The notes under the pieces are model-generated. The model was not told where the DNA came from and did not search any database. It was given only the letters and a program-made list of their open reading frames with translations. DNA of 64,000 nt from Haloquadratum walsbyi J07HQW2 (GTDB lineage Archaea > Halobacteriota > Halobacteria > Halobacteriales > Haloferacaceae): contig NZ_KE356561.1 of assembly GCF_000415985.1 (NCBI RefSeq), positions 1,069,729-1,133,728 on the forward strand. Reading direction: 5' to 3'. The position numbers were made by a program, and so were the translations under genes. How positions within the stretch are numbered: position 1 is the stretch's first letter; each line of letters begins with the position of its first letter. Shown piece by piece: positions 17,789 through 28,473 of this stretch.

Positions 17789-19300
17789 CTACCAGATTGC
17801 TGTTTCCTTCTTCAGCAGCGTCAGCGTATTATCGTTCGTCACAATCGGCGAGTATTCGTGATCACCGGTCAACTTGATCTGCACAAACAAATCGACTGCC
17901 CGCCAAATCAAGCACAGCAGACACGCGAACGCGAAGTAGAAAAACCGGGAGTCAAAATTCCTTGGACGTCGTCGTAACGATGAACCGCTTGATTGACTTG
18001 TAGCCATACTCAGTGAGAAGGCTACTCCCTCGGTTCGTCATGCACATTGAGTGCTGCTGATGGTCGTTATGCTCTGAGTTCTCTTTGCGTCGATAGATCA
18101 GCGTCGTTTCGTGTACTTGTTCTCGCCGAAATGGAGTTTCCCGTCGGGTTCATACAGGTCCAGATCTCGTCGGAGCAACCGCTTTGCCTGAGCTTTCTTG
18201 CTGGTCTGCATCCGCTTGAGCACGACGCAGGAAAGACCGGGCTGATTGAGCATCTTTAGGACGTGCTGACTATCGAACTCTCGATCCATCAGCATGTTAT
18301 CGATGTGAATCATCTCCTCAACCGAATCCAGGAAGTCCTCAACGATTTCTACGCGGGACTCACCCCTCTGAACTGGTCGCACGTCCAGCACGATTGGGAC
18401 GACACTTCCTACTAATTGGACGGTGACCCACTGATATGTGTACTCGTCGATCTTCTCCTTCGTCTCGGTGATCTCGTTCCTGTGGCTGGTTCTGTCGCCG
18501 GTAACGGGATCAGCTTCGGTGATGTCGATGGCGACGATCCCGGCTCGAAAGGACTACTCTGTCTTGGGGACTCCTGAACGAAGTCTCTGGATAACCTGAC
18601 GATACATCTCTCGGACCTGTTCGATCGGAAAGTCACAGATGTGGTCGCAATGAGCATGCCCGAGTGGCGTCCGCTCCCGCGTTGACCCGTAGGCGAAACT
18701 GCGAGCGCCCTCGTTGGCAGCCAGCCACTCGCGAAGTCCGAGAGACGTCCGTAAGTCCTAGTAGGCGTTCTCGTGGATCTCACAGCCCTCCTTTTGATCT
18801 AGCGAGAATGCCAGGAAGACAATCCGACCGACGTGCTCCGTAATCGGTGCTGCCTCGTCGAGAACAGCGTGGTCATCTGGGTCTGATTCGTCCGCTTTGT
18901 CACCGTGAGACGGACGCTACCGATCTAGGTTCCACGGAACACTAACACGCGCGTTCTGGGCTTTGACCAGAATGGTCCGCGCAGTGGTCTCGACTGTACT
19001 GCGAAGCTCGGCGGTGAACCGCCTGAGCCACAGCGTCGACTGGCCCGGTACACGCTTCAAGTTCGATTGCTCGCAGAGCGTTGGACGACGCTTGAGATAC
19101 TCTATTAGTGCTATTTCGTGCTCCCGCCCGTGGAGTTCTTTCAGCACGAACACACGAAAGAGGGTGTCCATCTCGTATCGAGTCGACCCCGCGTAGTGGT
19201 CGTGTGCTTCGAATTTGAAGTACACTAGCGGGAGCGAGTAGACGAAGTTCTCGACCGACTCGTGGCGGTTGTGTTTGAACCAGGTCTGTGAACTGTCCGA
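17789..19300 (-). pseudogene. DDE transposase relic, many frameshifts and an internal deletion
   Basis: Fragments in different frames on the reverse strand join in order. The N-terminal part has YFKFEAHDHYAGSTRYEMDT and LFRVFVLKELHGREHEIALI. The middle has IVAIDITEADPVTGDRT (first catalytic aspartate region) and then LMDREFDSQHVLKMLNQPGL (second). The end has FDSRFFYFAFACLLCLIWRA. Such proteins are haloarchaeal transposases of about 550 residues with a DDE active site. The segment expected to carry the catalytic glutamate (a YRWEIE-type motif) would fall in the deleted part between about 18098 and 18007. At least five frame changes are needed to read it. The insertion-sequence family and terminal repeats were not identified. 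Confidence 0.75.
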
Positions 19301-19692
19301 ACATTTGACTCCAGCCCATCGAACGAGCTTCGCTCGTACAGCGGTGTTGCATCGTATGCTGACCAGTCAGCGTGGGGGCGGTGGGCGATCTGTCAGAAGA
19401 CACTTTGGCGAGACTTACACGTCAGTGCCACCACGAGACGCTGAAGACGACTCGTTCAACAACGCCGCTCTCTCAAGGAGCCATATTGATCGATTCTCCC
19501 TCGGTATTCGCAATAGTTGGTTCTGTATCACGTGGTTCGTCCTCAAGGACTTTTTTCAGGATAGCGTAGAAGCGTCACTCGTCACCGTAGTCGTAGAGTC
19601 CTGAACACGCGAACGGACCTGGACGTCGCGATCTTCGTCAACGACGTGGGCGAAGTGAACGTCGACTCCAGGATCGATATCGATTTCGGATC
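19301..19692. other. Relic-like sequence between the transposase and integrase remnants
   Basis: No supported gene. A reverse-strand frame reads IDIDPGVDVHFAHVVDEDRD, which looks protein-like but lacks a start and is probably part of a broken gene. Confidence 0.35.
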
Positions 19693-20497
19693 TTAGACGC
19701 TGTCCAGATGGGGAGTGTTCTCATACTTGAGCATCTTCTCGGGCTTGTCAGAGATGGTGTCGTGGATCTGCTGGAGGACCTCCTCTGCAGCGAGCAGATT
19801 GTGCTTCTTAACCAACGCCCGCTTTTCGTCAATGAGGCCATAGAACTTCCAGGGGTAGTCCTGTCGGCATTGGTCATCATATAGGGCGACCTCGCCGACG
19901 ATACCGGCGTCGATGAGTTTCTGGATGTGCTTGTAGACAGTCGCGTCGCTCACGCCGGGGTTGAGCGCCTCCAAGTTCGTACATTGAGGGCAGCTGCTCG
20001 GATGCTAGAGGATGTTATTGATGAGTGCGAACCGCGTCTGCTGGGTCATGAAGTGGACGAGTTCCCGGGTCACACCGAGGGGGGGAAGCTCACTCTCTGA
20101 TAAAATCGATACTACGTCAAGCGCCTGTTCAGGACGCTCCCGACGTTTGGTAACGTTTTGTTCGCGATAGGACTCATAACTGGTCTCAATAGACTCGTGT
20201 CGGAGCAGCTCTTGTGGGAGTTCGGCGTCCTGTGCGTAGAGGTTGCTGCCGAGCCCACACCGGTCGCCGTGGGGTTTGAGATACTCTCCGTCAGTGTCGA
20301 GGTCCGGTGCGTCACAGAGCTGTTTCATCAGCGACCGTGCCCCGTTCTTCGAGAGTGCTGGTGGCGCAATCCTGTGTTCTCGGGGGATTTCAATCGACGG
20401 CGACTCGTCGAGAGCTGTCTCGATCTCCTTAGTGTCCCACTCCTGAGCATCAAGCCCTCCTCGTTGGCGTTCGCGAGCGACGCGTGATGCCGCATGA
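19693..20497 (-). pseudogene. Tyrosine recombinase C-terminal part joined to a winged-helix domain, disrupted
   Basis: The reverse-strand frame opens without a start near 20497, so the 5' part is lost. It reads EWDTKEIETALDE, then LKPHGDRCGLGSNLYAQDAE (HxxR box) and LRHESIETSYESYREQNVT (probable tyrosine nucleophile). A helix-turn-helix part follows: VHFMTQQTRFALINNIL, then VSDATVYKHIQKLIDAGIVG, a winged-helix pattern of the ArsR kind. TAG interrupts at 20005-20007. Right after it, the residues HPSSCPQCTNLEALNP make better sense (EQLPSMYEL) in the neighbouring frame, pointing to one lost and one gained G about 30 bases apart. The abrupt edge at 20497 suggests a deletion or insertion boundary. 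Confidence 0.75.
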
Positions 20498-20865
20498 GTA
20501 TCAATAATATGAAGTCATATATTAACGGTAAATCGGTTATAATGCGATTATCTAGCGGTCACTTGCCGATTAAGAGTTATCATAAGTGGTATGATGCTAC
20601 GTCGGCTAACCGAGTTTCTGAGCAGAGCCTAGAGGCTAGTTTATTTGAATTCATAGCTATTATTGATTATCTCAGATTTTACTGACAAGTCGTCAATCAA
20701 CTAATTAGCATTACTCTGTAGCAACCGACTCTGTTTGAATCCAACCGTTTTTGCTCAGCGCAATGTCGACCATCACGTCATTAATAAAAAATTGTAATCG
20801 TAAGATTGCTTCTCACGGGGGTATGATACTCAACTTCTTTGTGAACACCACTCAGAATAATCGAT
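20498..20865. other. AT-rich intergenic stretch, right edge of the accessory region
   Basis: No gene or RNA recognised. It ends with the promoter region of the Lrp-family gene at 20866. Confidence 0.45.
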
Positions 20866-21342
20866 ATGGAAGCAAACAAAATCGATGATACTGACCGCGC
20901 GATTTTATATGCACTACAGATGGATGCCAGAAATATGTCTTCAAGTGATATCGCAGAGCGGACGGGGACCGCAGACAGCACGGTTCGGAAACGGATCCAA
21001 CGACTTGAATCCACGGGGATGATTAAAGGATACAGTGCCGAGGTTGATTATCAACAGTCCGGCTATCCGCTTCGGATGCTGTTGTTTTGTACTGCAGCAA
21101 TTCCTGAACGTGGTGACCTTGTTCCTGATATCTTATCGATCAATGGCGTCGTGTCAGTACAAGAGTTAGTCACTGGTGAGCAGAACCTACTCGTCACAGC
21201 TGTCGGTGAGACCGATGATGACATTACTCCTGTGGCACAGGATCTTCTTGATTGTGGAGTAACAGTGGCTGATGAGGTTCTCGTCCGAAGTCATGAAGCA
21301 ACACCATTTGGTGGATTTGATACAAATATAGATGAGTCATAA
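20866..21342 (+). CDS. Lrp/AsnC-family transcriptional regulator
   Basis: A 158-residue regulator. Residues 1-62 form the helix-turn-helix domain (IDDTDRAILYALQMDARNMS, IAERTGTADSTVRKRIQRLE, GMIKGYSAEVDY). The C-terminal part is an Lrp-type RAM domain with VQELVTGEQNLLVTAVGETD, which normally binds amino acids or small effectors. These proteins act as dimers or octamers and regulate amino-acid or nitrogen genes. It is the first intact core gene to the right of the accessory region and is convergent with the amidohydrolase gene, so the target is not evident from context. Confidence 0.9.
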   Translation: MEANKIDDTDRAILYALQMDARNMSSSDIAERTGTADSTVRKRIQRLESTGMIKGYSAEVDYQQSGYPLRMLLFCTAAIPERGDLVPDILSINGVVSVQELVTGEQNLLVTAVGETDDDITPVAQDLLDCGVTVADEVLVRSHEATPFGGFDTNIDES

Positions 21343-21443
21343 CTCAGCTTATTGTAGTTAATTGATACCGGATGGAGAGAGGTAGTTATGCAGAGCGGGT
21401 TCGTGTGTCATGAGGCAGTACTCACTACATGTCAGGAACCAAA

Positions 21444-22460
21444 TTATAAAACCACACGTCTAACGTCAAGTGGTCCTGCTCGTCGGACAATAGCCTGGAT
21501 TGGGTCAACTGCGCGTGAGAGGTTATTTGAATCACCATCAATCACAAGCAATGCAGCCTGACGACCAACGTCAATTACTCCACGATTAAGCCCAATTGCT
21601 TCAGCCCCAGCAATTGTAGCCATCTGAAGCACTTCACGTGCTGTCACATCAAAGTGTTTTGCAGTGTATGCCATCTCCCGAAACATCGATGGTGGATTGA
21701 GCATCACATTGTCAGTCCCCAAAGCCACGGTCGTGTGATCGAGAAGTTCCCGGATTGGTGGTCGACCAACATCAAGTACCTGATTCGCCCGTGGACAAAC
21801 TACAACAGGAATCGACTCGCTTGCTATTTCATTGAGGTGTTCAGCCTCAGCATGAACCATGTGAACTAATAGATCTGGCTCTAGTGCAAGTGCGGGATAA
21901 ATATCGCTTGCATCCGGCTCACCAGCGTGAATCCCGAAGGGTGCATCAGCCATTCGAGCAGCGGTCCGTTGAGCGCTGAAATCGGCATCCGTAGCACCGC
22001 TTGCACCATATCCGTCAGCAACTCTAAGCACAGTACCCTCACCACTACCAAAGATAAATGTTGTCAGCTCACGTTTTGATGCAGCCGAGCGAAGCGCGGT
22101 TGTGCCAGAAATCCCTGACTCTCGGAAGTCAAGACAGGCACCTGTGCCTGTTGATTGCATAAACCCTAATGTGCGATACATACTCTCGATAAGCGTCTCT
22201 CGATCCGCTGTGTCGAGCCGACGATGTTTGAGACTATCAGGTGGTACGACCGCCTCGGTTAATGACAGTCCAACAGCAGCCTCAGTTGCTACTGAGTCAC
22301 CAAGGTGGGTGTGTGCATTGACGAATGTTGGAAGAATAATATCCGTCGATGAATTTGACTCCTCTTCGACAGCGGTAATCTCTCCGTTGTCAATGATAAC
22401 CTGTCCACGTATTGGTTCAAATGTTTCACCTTTGAGAATCGTTCCTTCGAACCGCTCCAT
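21444..22460 (-). CDS. Amidohydrolase (chlorohydrolase/cytosine-deaminase-like)
   Basis: A 338-residue metal-dependent amidohydrolase of the TIM-barrel superfamily. Metal ligands are visible in NAHTHLGDS (HxH), PFGIHAGEP, HMVHAEAEH and ALGTDNVMLN (final aspartate). An N-terminal beta strand (FEGTILKGETFEPI) and a C-terminal one (RQAALLVIDGD) form the flanking small domain. Family members deaminate or hydrolyse nucleobase-like or hydantoin-like rings; no specific substrate can be named. It is shorter than SsnA or TrzA relatives (about 400-450 residues) but the core is complete. Confidence 0.87.
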   Translation of the reverse strand: MERFEGTILKGETFEPIRGQVIIDNGEITAVEEESNSSTDIILPTFVNAHTHLGDSVATEAAVGLSLTEAVVPPDSLKHRRLDTADRETLIESMYRTLGFMQSTGTGACLDFRESGISGTTALRSAASKRELTTFIFGSGEGTVLRVADGYGASGATDADFSAQRTAARMADAPFGIHAGEPDASDIYPALALEPDLLVHMVHAEAEHLNEIASESIPVVVCPRANQVLDVGRPPIRELLDHTTVALGTDNVMLNPPSMFREMAYTAKHFDVTAREVLQMATIAGAEAIGLNRGVIDVGRQAALLVIDGDSNNLSRAVDPIQAIVRRAGPLDVRRVVL

Positions 22461-22968
22461 ACGGTATAAGCCACATAAATCACAATATGGCTTTCCATTT
22501 CAATAACACCAAACCGTTCGAGATTATCATCTGACCACTGATACTGAGTGAGAAATGCCCGATTCGGTGTATTTGATATCCTCCTGCGCCTGAAGACGCG
22601 GGTACTCTTCTTGTATTGTATAATTATTGTGTCACTGGTATGACTGTAATTGTGACAATTCATGGACGCATATCCGAAGTGATATGATTGAGCTAGTAGC
22701 GTTTATTCATTATATGCTAAGGATATCTTCATGAGTAATTACTCGGAATAATATATTGAATATAATGTTCTTATATTAGATAATTAAGAACGATATGATA
22801 CAATGAGAGGATTAAAGTAACATTCTGTTCGTGGGTATAATAGGAACGATCGATTACGCTGATATAGCTTGATGTTATGCTGGCAGTCAAAATTGTCTGT
22901 CAGCATGCAGTGATTGCAGCGATGATACGCACATCGATAATTGGCGTCGTCGGTCAGTGAGTTGAATC
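22461..22968. promoter_or_regulatory. Long regulatory region upstream of dabBA with two inverted repeats
   Basis: This 508-base stretch holds no gene. At 22767-22791 GTTCTTA and TAAGAAC form a perfect 7-bp inverted repeat with an 11-base spacer. At 22877-22906 a 30-base near-perfect palindrome (arms ATGCTGgCAGtCAA / TTGtCTGtCAGCAT with two symmetric mismatches) ends 62 bases before the dabB start. Such a symmetric element is a good operator candidate for a dimeric regulator. A transcription start was not determined. Confidence 0.55.
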
Positions 22969-24555
22969 ATGACGGGTGGAAATCAGTCACAAACGGATGA
23001 ATCAAGTGCAAAATTAAAATTATCGGCGAGTGGCGACAGCAGCACAGATGGTCAAGAAAGGTCCATATATTCACATCTGCAAATTCCAGTTCGTCTCACA
23101 CAGACAATGTGGACATTATGGATATTGAGTATTTCTGCCCTTGTTTTTTGGATATGGCGTGGCGGAACGTTTGCTATCACGCTGGATGTCAAGACTGGAT
23201 GGATACCAACACAGCTATTCAATGTCGATGGTGTCACACTCATTATTTGGGTTGCGGCGACATTTTTCAGCGGTATTGTTCATAGCTACAGTCGACGCTA
23301 TCTTGTGGGGGAACAACACCAAGATCGCTTTTTCATATTTGCGTTCGGATTCACATTGGCGGTCCTCGTCCTTGTCGCTGCAAATCATATTGCACTGTTT
23401 ACAGTATCATGGATGACAATGGGGCTACTGATGGCAGCACTGATTGGTCATGTCCGTGGATGGTCACAAGCACAGACAGCTGCATCATTTGCGCGGCGGT
23501 ATTTTCTGATCAGTGGCACATTCGTTGCTGTTGCTGGCGGAATTCTCTGGTGGACAGCCGATGTCGTCACAATTGATTCGGCGGGTAGTGCAGCTGTTAT
23601 CATTGGTCTCAGTCCACTCACAATTGCTAGTGTTACCGTTGCATTGATACTTGCAGCGATGATTCAATCGGCACTGATACCATTTCACACTTGGATGCTA
23701 TCATCGATGACTGCGCCAACTCCAGCATCCGCCCTTATGCACGCTGGATTTGTGAATGCAGGTGGAATTCTTCTTGTTCGATTCGGACCGATAATTGAAG
23801 CAGACACTCGTCTACTGATCTTGATCATGTTTATCGGGGCGTTGAGTGCACTTGGAGGGAAGTTCCTCAAAACAGTGCAGTCAGATGCTAAACGAAAACT
23901 TGGATGTTCGACCATCGGGCAGATGGGATTCATGATCATGCAGATTGGACTTGGGTTCTTTGCTGCGGCGATTACGCATTTAATTCTACACGGCTGTTAT
24001 AAGGCGTATCAGTTCCTCTCAGTCGGTGATACAGTGAAACGGTTGAGTCCAGAAACAGTAGATGAAAGTACCGAGGCGGAAGGTAAGTTCACTATCCGTG
24101 GGGTGATTATGACGGTGATTACGGCAATTACCGGGGGCAGTATTTTTACATTGATCACTGGTAAGGGGTCAGCACCGGATAGTGGTCTGCTTCTTAGTGG
24201 ACTCATCGTAATCACGACATTACATGCCACACAACGTATGATGCAACATACTACAGTTTCGAGTTATCTCCGATATGGAGCTGTTTTAGTCGTGTTTATG
24301 CCTGCAATCGCTATATACGGTTTTTTGTACAATGGTATTGCGGCAGTTATGAAGACAGGCGGAATGACCCCAGCGGTTCCAACGGAATTGACAGTCGTAC
24401 ATGCTATTGTCGCAGGTGGATTTCTCGTGTCGTATGCGGTGATTGAGACAGGGGTATATCAGCGCAGTCGTTGGCTGTATGTGCTATTGAAGAATACCTC
24501 ACAGCCGCCAGGAGAGACATTATTGACTACCACGGAGGAATACGATGACCACTGA
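22969..24555 (+). CDS. dabB: DabB-type proton-conducting membrane subunit (NuoL-like)
   Basis: A 528-residue polytopic membrane protein of the NADH-quinone oxidoreductase subunit 5/Mrp antiporter fold, with about 13 membrane segments. Signatures include [40 protein letters not shown] and [19 protein letters not shown], which mark the proton-channel helices. The first 45 residues are soluble and Ser-rich. In the DAB system this subunit is thought to use the ion gradient to drive carbon uptake by the DabA partner. It overlaps dabA by 11 bases, as expected for a tight operon. Assignment to DabB rather than a respiratory subunit rests on the DUF2309 partner next door. Confidence 0.88.
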   Translation: MTGGNQSQTDESSAKLKLSASGDSSTDGQERSIYSHLQIPVRLTQTMWTLWILSISALVFWIWRGGTFAITLDVKTGWIPTQLFNVDGVTLIIWVAATFFSGIVHSYSRRYLVGEQHQDRFFIFAFGFTLAVLVLVAANHIALFTVSWMTMGLLMAALIGHVRGWSQAQTAASFARRYFLISGTFVAVAGGILWWTADVVTIDSAGSAAVIIGLSPLTIASVTVALILAAMIQSALIPFHTWMLSSMTAPTPASALMHAGFVNAGGILLVRFGPIIEADTRLLILIMFIGALSALGGKFLKTVQSDAKRKLGCSTIGQMGFMIMQIGLGFFAAAITHLILHGCYKAYQFLSVGDTVKRLSPETVDESTEAEGKFTIRGVIMTVITAITGGSIFTLITGKGSAPDSGLLLSGLIVITTLHATQRMMQHTTVSSYLRYGAVLVVFMPAIAIYGFLYNGIAAVMKTGGMTPAVPTELTVVHAIVAGGFLVSYAVIETGVYQRSRWLYVLLKNTSQPPGETLLTTTEEYDDH

Positions 24556-27307
24556 ATCATCTAATGCAGAAATGGAGACAGAACAAGAGACAACGTCAGT
24601 ATCAACAGATACCGAAAAAACGGCTGACGTATCACAGTCAATCGACTCATCGGTAGATTCGTCGAGTTCTGAATCATCATCAATTGGCGCTGAGACCAAC
24701 GCTGGTAAGGATGACATGTCATCGTCAGTAAACACAATAATTGAACGACATATAAACTCAGCCGCAGAGGATGTTGGAGCGCTGTGGCCAATCCACTCAT
24801 TTGTGACGGCTAATCCGCTCGATGGATTCGAGAATCGACCGTTTCACGAGGCTATTGCCGCAGGAGCAGTCCACTTTGATGGTGACGGGTATCCTGACCC
24901 AAGCGTGTTTGAGCGCGCGTGGAGGACTGGACGAATCGATAACGAGATTCTTGCTAGCACATTGATTGAGTATGAGGTTGATCACACCCCAGCATCAGCT
25001 ATCGCCGCAATTGACGCAGACACAGTGACAAGATCAAATGGCAATGTGGAAGTAGATAACCAGACAGATAACTGGGATAAGATCGATAAACGAGTAATAA
25101 AATGGCTTTCAGCATTTCTTGATGCAGGGAGCGCCGAGTGGGCGATGCCAAATCGTAAGGAAGGATTTTATGTTGCATTTCAAGCAGTCGCGATGCATGA
25201 TACGACAATTCCTGATGTTGGTGTGATCAGAGACCCCCCAGCCGACCCACTTGACACGGTCTCTACGGTGCTTGAGTCATATCCAGAGTCGGAGTGGAAT
25301 GAGATTATTGAAGCACAGATGACGTCTCTTCCAGGTTGGACAGGGCTGATATGTCGTCGGATTGAGGACGAAACGACATGGCAGACAACGTATCCGATTA
25401 CACTCAGTGGCTATCTCGCAGTCCGTATGATGATTGCGGATGCACTCTCAGTGTCACTTGATAGTAGTTCCCAATCAGTAGGACATAATCGCTCATCAAG
25501 CACCCCTAAGCATGACCCAGCTACGAGCACGGACGCGTCGTCAGCGGATATCAGAAGCCGCCCACTTCGAGCGGTCATATTGATCGCATGGGAGCGAACC
25601 TACCGCGAGAAGCTCATTGAGCAAATTACTGAGACGACAGATGACCATGGTCATAAAGCAATGGATGATGAAATGACATCACGGACAAACTCAGATTCAT
25701 CCACAAATTGTCCAGACGCACAACTGGTATTCTGTATTGACACCCGATCAGAAGTTATCCGACGGCATATCGAGTCAACAGGTGAATATGAGACCTATGG
25801 TTATGCTGGATTCTTTGGCATTCCAATGCGATATGAAGGGTATAACAACACTGCTAGCGTTAACGCATGCCCACCAATTGTCGATGCACAACATCGTATC
25901 AGTGAGGATCCGATCGTTGGAGATATAAATAGTAACGAGAGTGACCACGCACGATATGAGCGCATTCACGAAATATATACTACAGGGGTAGATATCGTTG
26001 AGTCGCTTTCAGCGAATGTAACGACAGCATTTAATTTTGTTGAGACGACTGGGAGCGGCTATGGAGTCGGACTTGCGGCTCGAACGCTATTTCCGCAAGG
26101 AGTGTATGACGCTCTGACGCGCATTGAGAGACGACTTCCGCAACCGGATGCTGTCTCAAAACCACAGCTCGATACAGAACCCATGGATGTATCCAAGCAT
26201 GCTCACAGCGATACAGCTAGATCGCACTCTGAGGATGTACTTCCATATGGACTCACTCATCAGGAACGTGTCAAATATGCTGCATCGGCGTTTGAGATGA
26301 TGGGTTTGGAGACGTTTGGTCGCATTGTTGGATTTATTGGACACGCTAGTCAGACAGCCAACAATCCATTTGGGTCAAGTCTCGATTGTGGTGCATGTGC
26401 GGGAAATGCCGGAGGACCGAGTGCACGTGTTCTTGCACAGGTTTGCAATGATGACGATGTCAAGACATCGCTTCGTGACCGCGGAATCGACATTCCAGTG
26501 GATACAGTGTTCATAGCGGGTGAACATAATACAACGACCGATGAGATAACGCTCTACACTGAGACGGTCCCAGAGAGTCATCGGGGTGATATTGCATCAC
26601 TTCAGACAGATCTCACAATCGCTCAGAAACGTGCAGCAACTGAGCGTATTGAATCATTTGATACTGATAACACAGCAGATGCGGTGCAGGATATTGAACG
26701 ACGAGCTGCTGATTGGGCTGAAACTCGTCCAGAATGGGGGCTTGCCGGTAATGCTAGCTTTATTATTGGTCCACGGTCCCTAACTGAAGATATTGATCTT
26801 GAAGGTCGGACATTCTTACACTCATATGACTGGCAACAGGATAAAACAGGAAGTGAGCTCGAATCGATTCTAGCTGGACCAATGATCGTTACGCAGTGGA
26901 TTAATGCACAATATTACTTTGCAACTGTCGACACAGCGGCTTATGGAAGTGGGTCAAAGATCACGCAGAATCCAGTTGGAAACATTGGTATCTATCAGGG
27001 TAACGGTGGTGACCTGATGAGAGGATTGCCGATTCAGTCTGTTCGAAAAAGCACTGATGAGCTGTATCATCAACCAATCAGGTTATCGACAGTCATCCAC
27101 GCACCAGTATCTAAGGTAACACGTGCACTCGCTGATCTCGAGTCTGTCATTGAATTATTAGATAATAATTGGCTTTCATTGACCGTTGTCGACCCAACAG
27201 ATGATAATGACGTATTCCACTATACAGAAAATCTCACATGGATACCACATGGAGATGGATATGGATATGAAGATGATAATACAGCCTACACCGCTACAGA
27301 GGAATAG
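24545..27307 (+). CDS. dabA: DabA, DUF2309 inorganic carbon uptake subunit
   Basis: A 920-residue protein of family DUF2309, the peripheral subunit of the DabAB inorganic carbon system. DabA has a beta-carbonic-anhydrase-like zinc site. All four ligand positions are visible: Cys397 and Asp399 in FCIDTRSEV, His600 in [13 protein letters not shown], and Cys615 in LDCGACAG. The 15-residue His-to-Cys spacing equals that recalled for Halothiobacillus DabA. The first 55 or so residues are a Ser/Glu-rich extension, and a later ATG (residue 58) would remove it. An acidic insertion ([14 protein letters not shown]) interrupts the middle. The pair would take up CO2 or bicarbonate for anaplerosis in a heterotroph. 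Confidence 0.92.
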   Translation: MTTESSNAEMETEQETTSVSTDTEKTADVSQSIDSSVDSSSSESSSIGAETNAGKDDMSSSVNTIIERHINSAAEDVGALWPIHSFVTANPLDGFENRPFHEAIAAGAVHFDGDGYPDPSVFERAWRTGRIDNEILASTLIEYEVDHTPASAIAAIDADTVTRSNGNVEVDNQTDNWDKIDKRVIKWLSAFLDAGSAEWAMPNRKEGFYVAFQAVAMHDTTIPDVGVIRDPPADPLDTVSTVLESYPESEWNEIIEAQMTSLPGWTGLICRRIEDETTWQTTYPITLSGYLAVRMMIADALSVSLDSSSQSVGHNRSSSTPKHDPATSTDASSADIRSRPLRAVILIAWERTYREKLIEQITETTDDHGHKAMDDEMTSRTNSDSSTNCPDAQLVFCIDTRSEVIRRHIESTGEYETYGYAGFFGIPMRYEGYNNTASVNACPPIVDAQHRISEDPIVGDINSNESDHARYERIHEIYTTGVDIVESLSANVTTAFNFVETTGSGYGVGLAARTLFPQGVYDALTRIERRLPQPDAVSKPQLDTEPMDVSKHAHSDTARSHSEDVLPYGLTHQERVKYAASAFEMMGLETFGRIVGFIGHASQTANNPFGSSLDCGACAGNAGGPSARVLAQVCNDDDVKTSLRDRGIDIPVDTVFIAGEHNTTTDEITLYTETVPESHRGDIASLQTDLTIAQKRAATERIESFDTDNTADAVQDIERRAADWAETRPEWGLAGNASFIIGPRSLTEDIDLEGRTFLHSYDWQQDKTGSELESILAGPMIVTQWINAQYYFATVDTAAYGSGSKITQNPVGNIGIYQGNGGDLMRGLPIQSVRKSTDELYHQPIRLSTVIHAPVSKVTRALADLESVIELLDNNWLSLTVVDPTDDNDVFHYTENLTWIPHGDGYGYEDDNTAYTATEE

Positions 27308-27466
27308 ACCGCTATTTCATCATTTGAAGACCGGATCATTCAGTATCATATAGCCAGTCCTTAAGATGCTAGATTCGGTTCACAGTTCAACTTGTATGGG
27401 CTCTAGTTACCATATCAGTAATCTCAAAATGAGTAAGGGACATGGACCGTTTACTATCAAATATGT

Positions 27467-28213
27467 CTACACCGGATCAATTAGCGATGATTCGTCGTTT
27501 GCAGGGCTGTTAACACGTGTTGAAACAGGATATGTTTCCCATTGATCTCCTGTGTGTGGGGTAAGTAATGACTCGACAGTATCAGCATCTCCGTGAAGCC
27601 ATACCGACTCTGCCTCGGGTGGAAGAACAACAGCCATTCGATGATGAAGAGAGGAAACAACGTCATTCGGCTCTGTTGTGATGATTGTGAAGGACTCAGT
27701 TGCTTGTTGTCCTGCTTCTGAATCAGTCATATCATCTGCGTCTCCAGCGCCAAAGTCACTGAGTCCTGTCTGCGTGTGCGTCGGTTCCCACCGTTCCCAA
27801 AGTCCTGCCATTGCAAAGGTCCGGTCATCGCTGAAGGTGACTCGGTATGGTTGCTTAGTATTGTCTCCCGCGCCCGTCTCAGAATCAGTATCATCTCTAA
27901 CCCATTCATAAAATCCGTCTGCAGGAACAAGACATCGCTGTGACTCATATGCAGTAGCAAATGTCGGCTTCTCATCAACTGTCTCTGCGCGAGCATTTAT
28001 TTGTCCACCAGTGTCATCATCTGCCCATGAGGGAATGAGTCCCCATTTGAGTTGTTGGAACTGATTTGGATTCTCATTTGTGATTACCGGAAGTGTCTGT
28101 CCTGGCGCACAATTATATCGTGGGAGTGAATCCGTTATTGTGGATGTAACAGTCGCGCCAAATCGATCGCTAAGTTTTGATGCAGAAGCGGAGAGTGTGT
28201 AGCGACCGCACAT
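27467..28213 (-). CDS. SRAP-domain protein (HMCES/YedK-like)
   Basis: A 248-residue SOS-response-associated peptidase-like protein that forms a covalent link to abasic sites in single-stranded DNA. It starts MCGRYTLS, and Cys2 (exposed once Met1 is removed) is the crosslinking residue. Other key blocks are PRYNCAPGQTLPVI, LKWGLIPSWADD, NARAETVDEKPTF, FYEWVRDD (catalytic Glu) and HHRMAVVLP (active-site His). It has an acidic insertion around residues 155-170 (DFGAGDADDMTDSEAGQQA). It is convergent with dabA, so is not part of that operon. Confidence 0.92.
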   Translation of the reverse strand: MCGRYTLSASASKLSDRFGATVTSTITDSLPRYNCAPGQTLPVITNENPNQFQQLKWGLIPSWADDDTGGQINARAETVDEKPTFATAYESQRCLVPADGFYEWVRDDTDSETGAGDNTKQPYRVTFSDDRTFAMAGLWERWEPTHTQTGLSDFGAGDADDMTDSEAGQQATESFTIITTEPNDVVSSLHHRMAVVLPPEAESVWLHGDADTVESLLTPHTGDQWETYPVSTRVNSPANDESSLIDPV

Positions 28214-28473
28214 ACTATATTGATCTGTTAGATAGATATTAATTTATGATTATCGCTTGTGTTTGATATAATAGTTTTATCTGAACTGATGAGATTCGAG
28301 ATTTAGACTTTTATTACATATATTACTCATATAATATAATCTCCGGCTCTAAGGATAGTAATTATACATTTTGCTGTTATTAACTGTAATCAACGGTGAT
28401 TTCGACGCTTTGTAGTTTCTAGTATTTACTGATAATAAGAAGAGATTAATTTATTGGCTGTTGAAACTGATGT

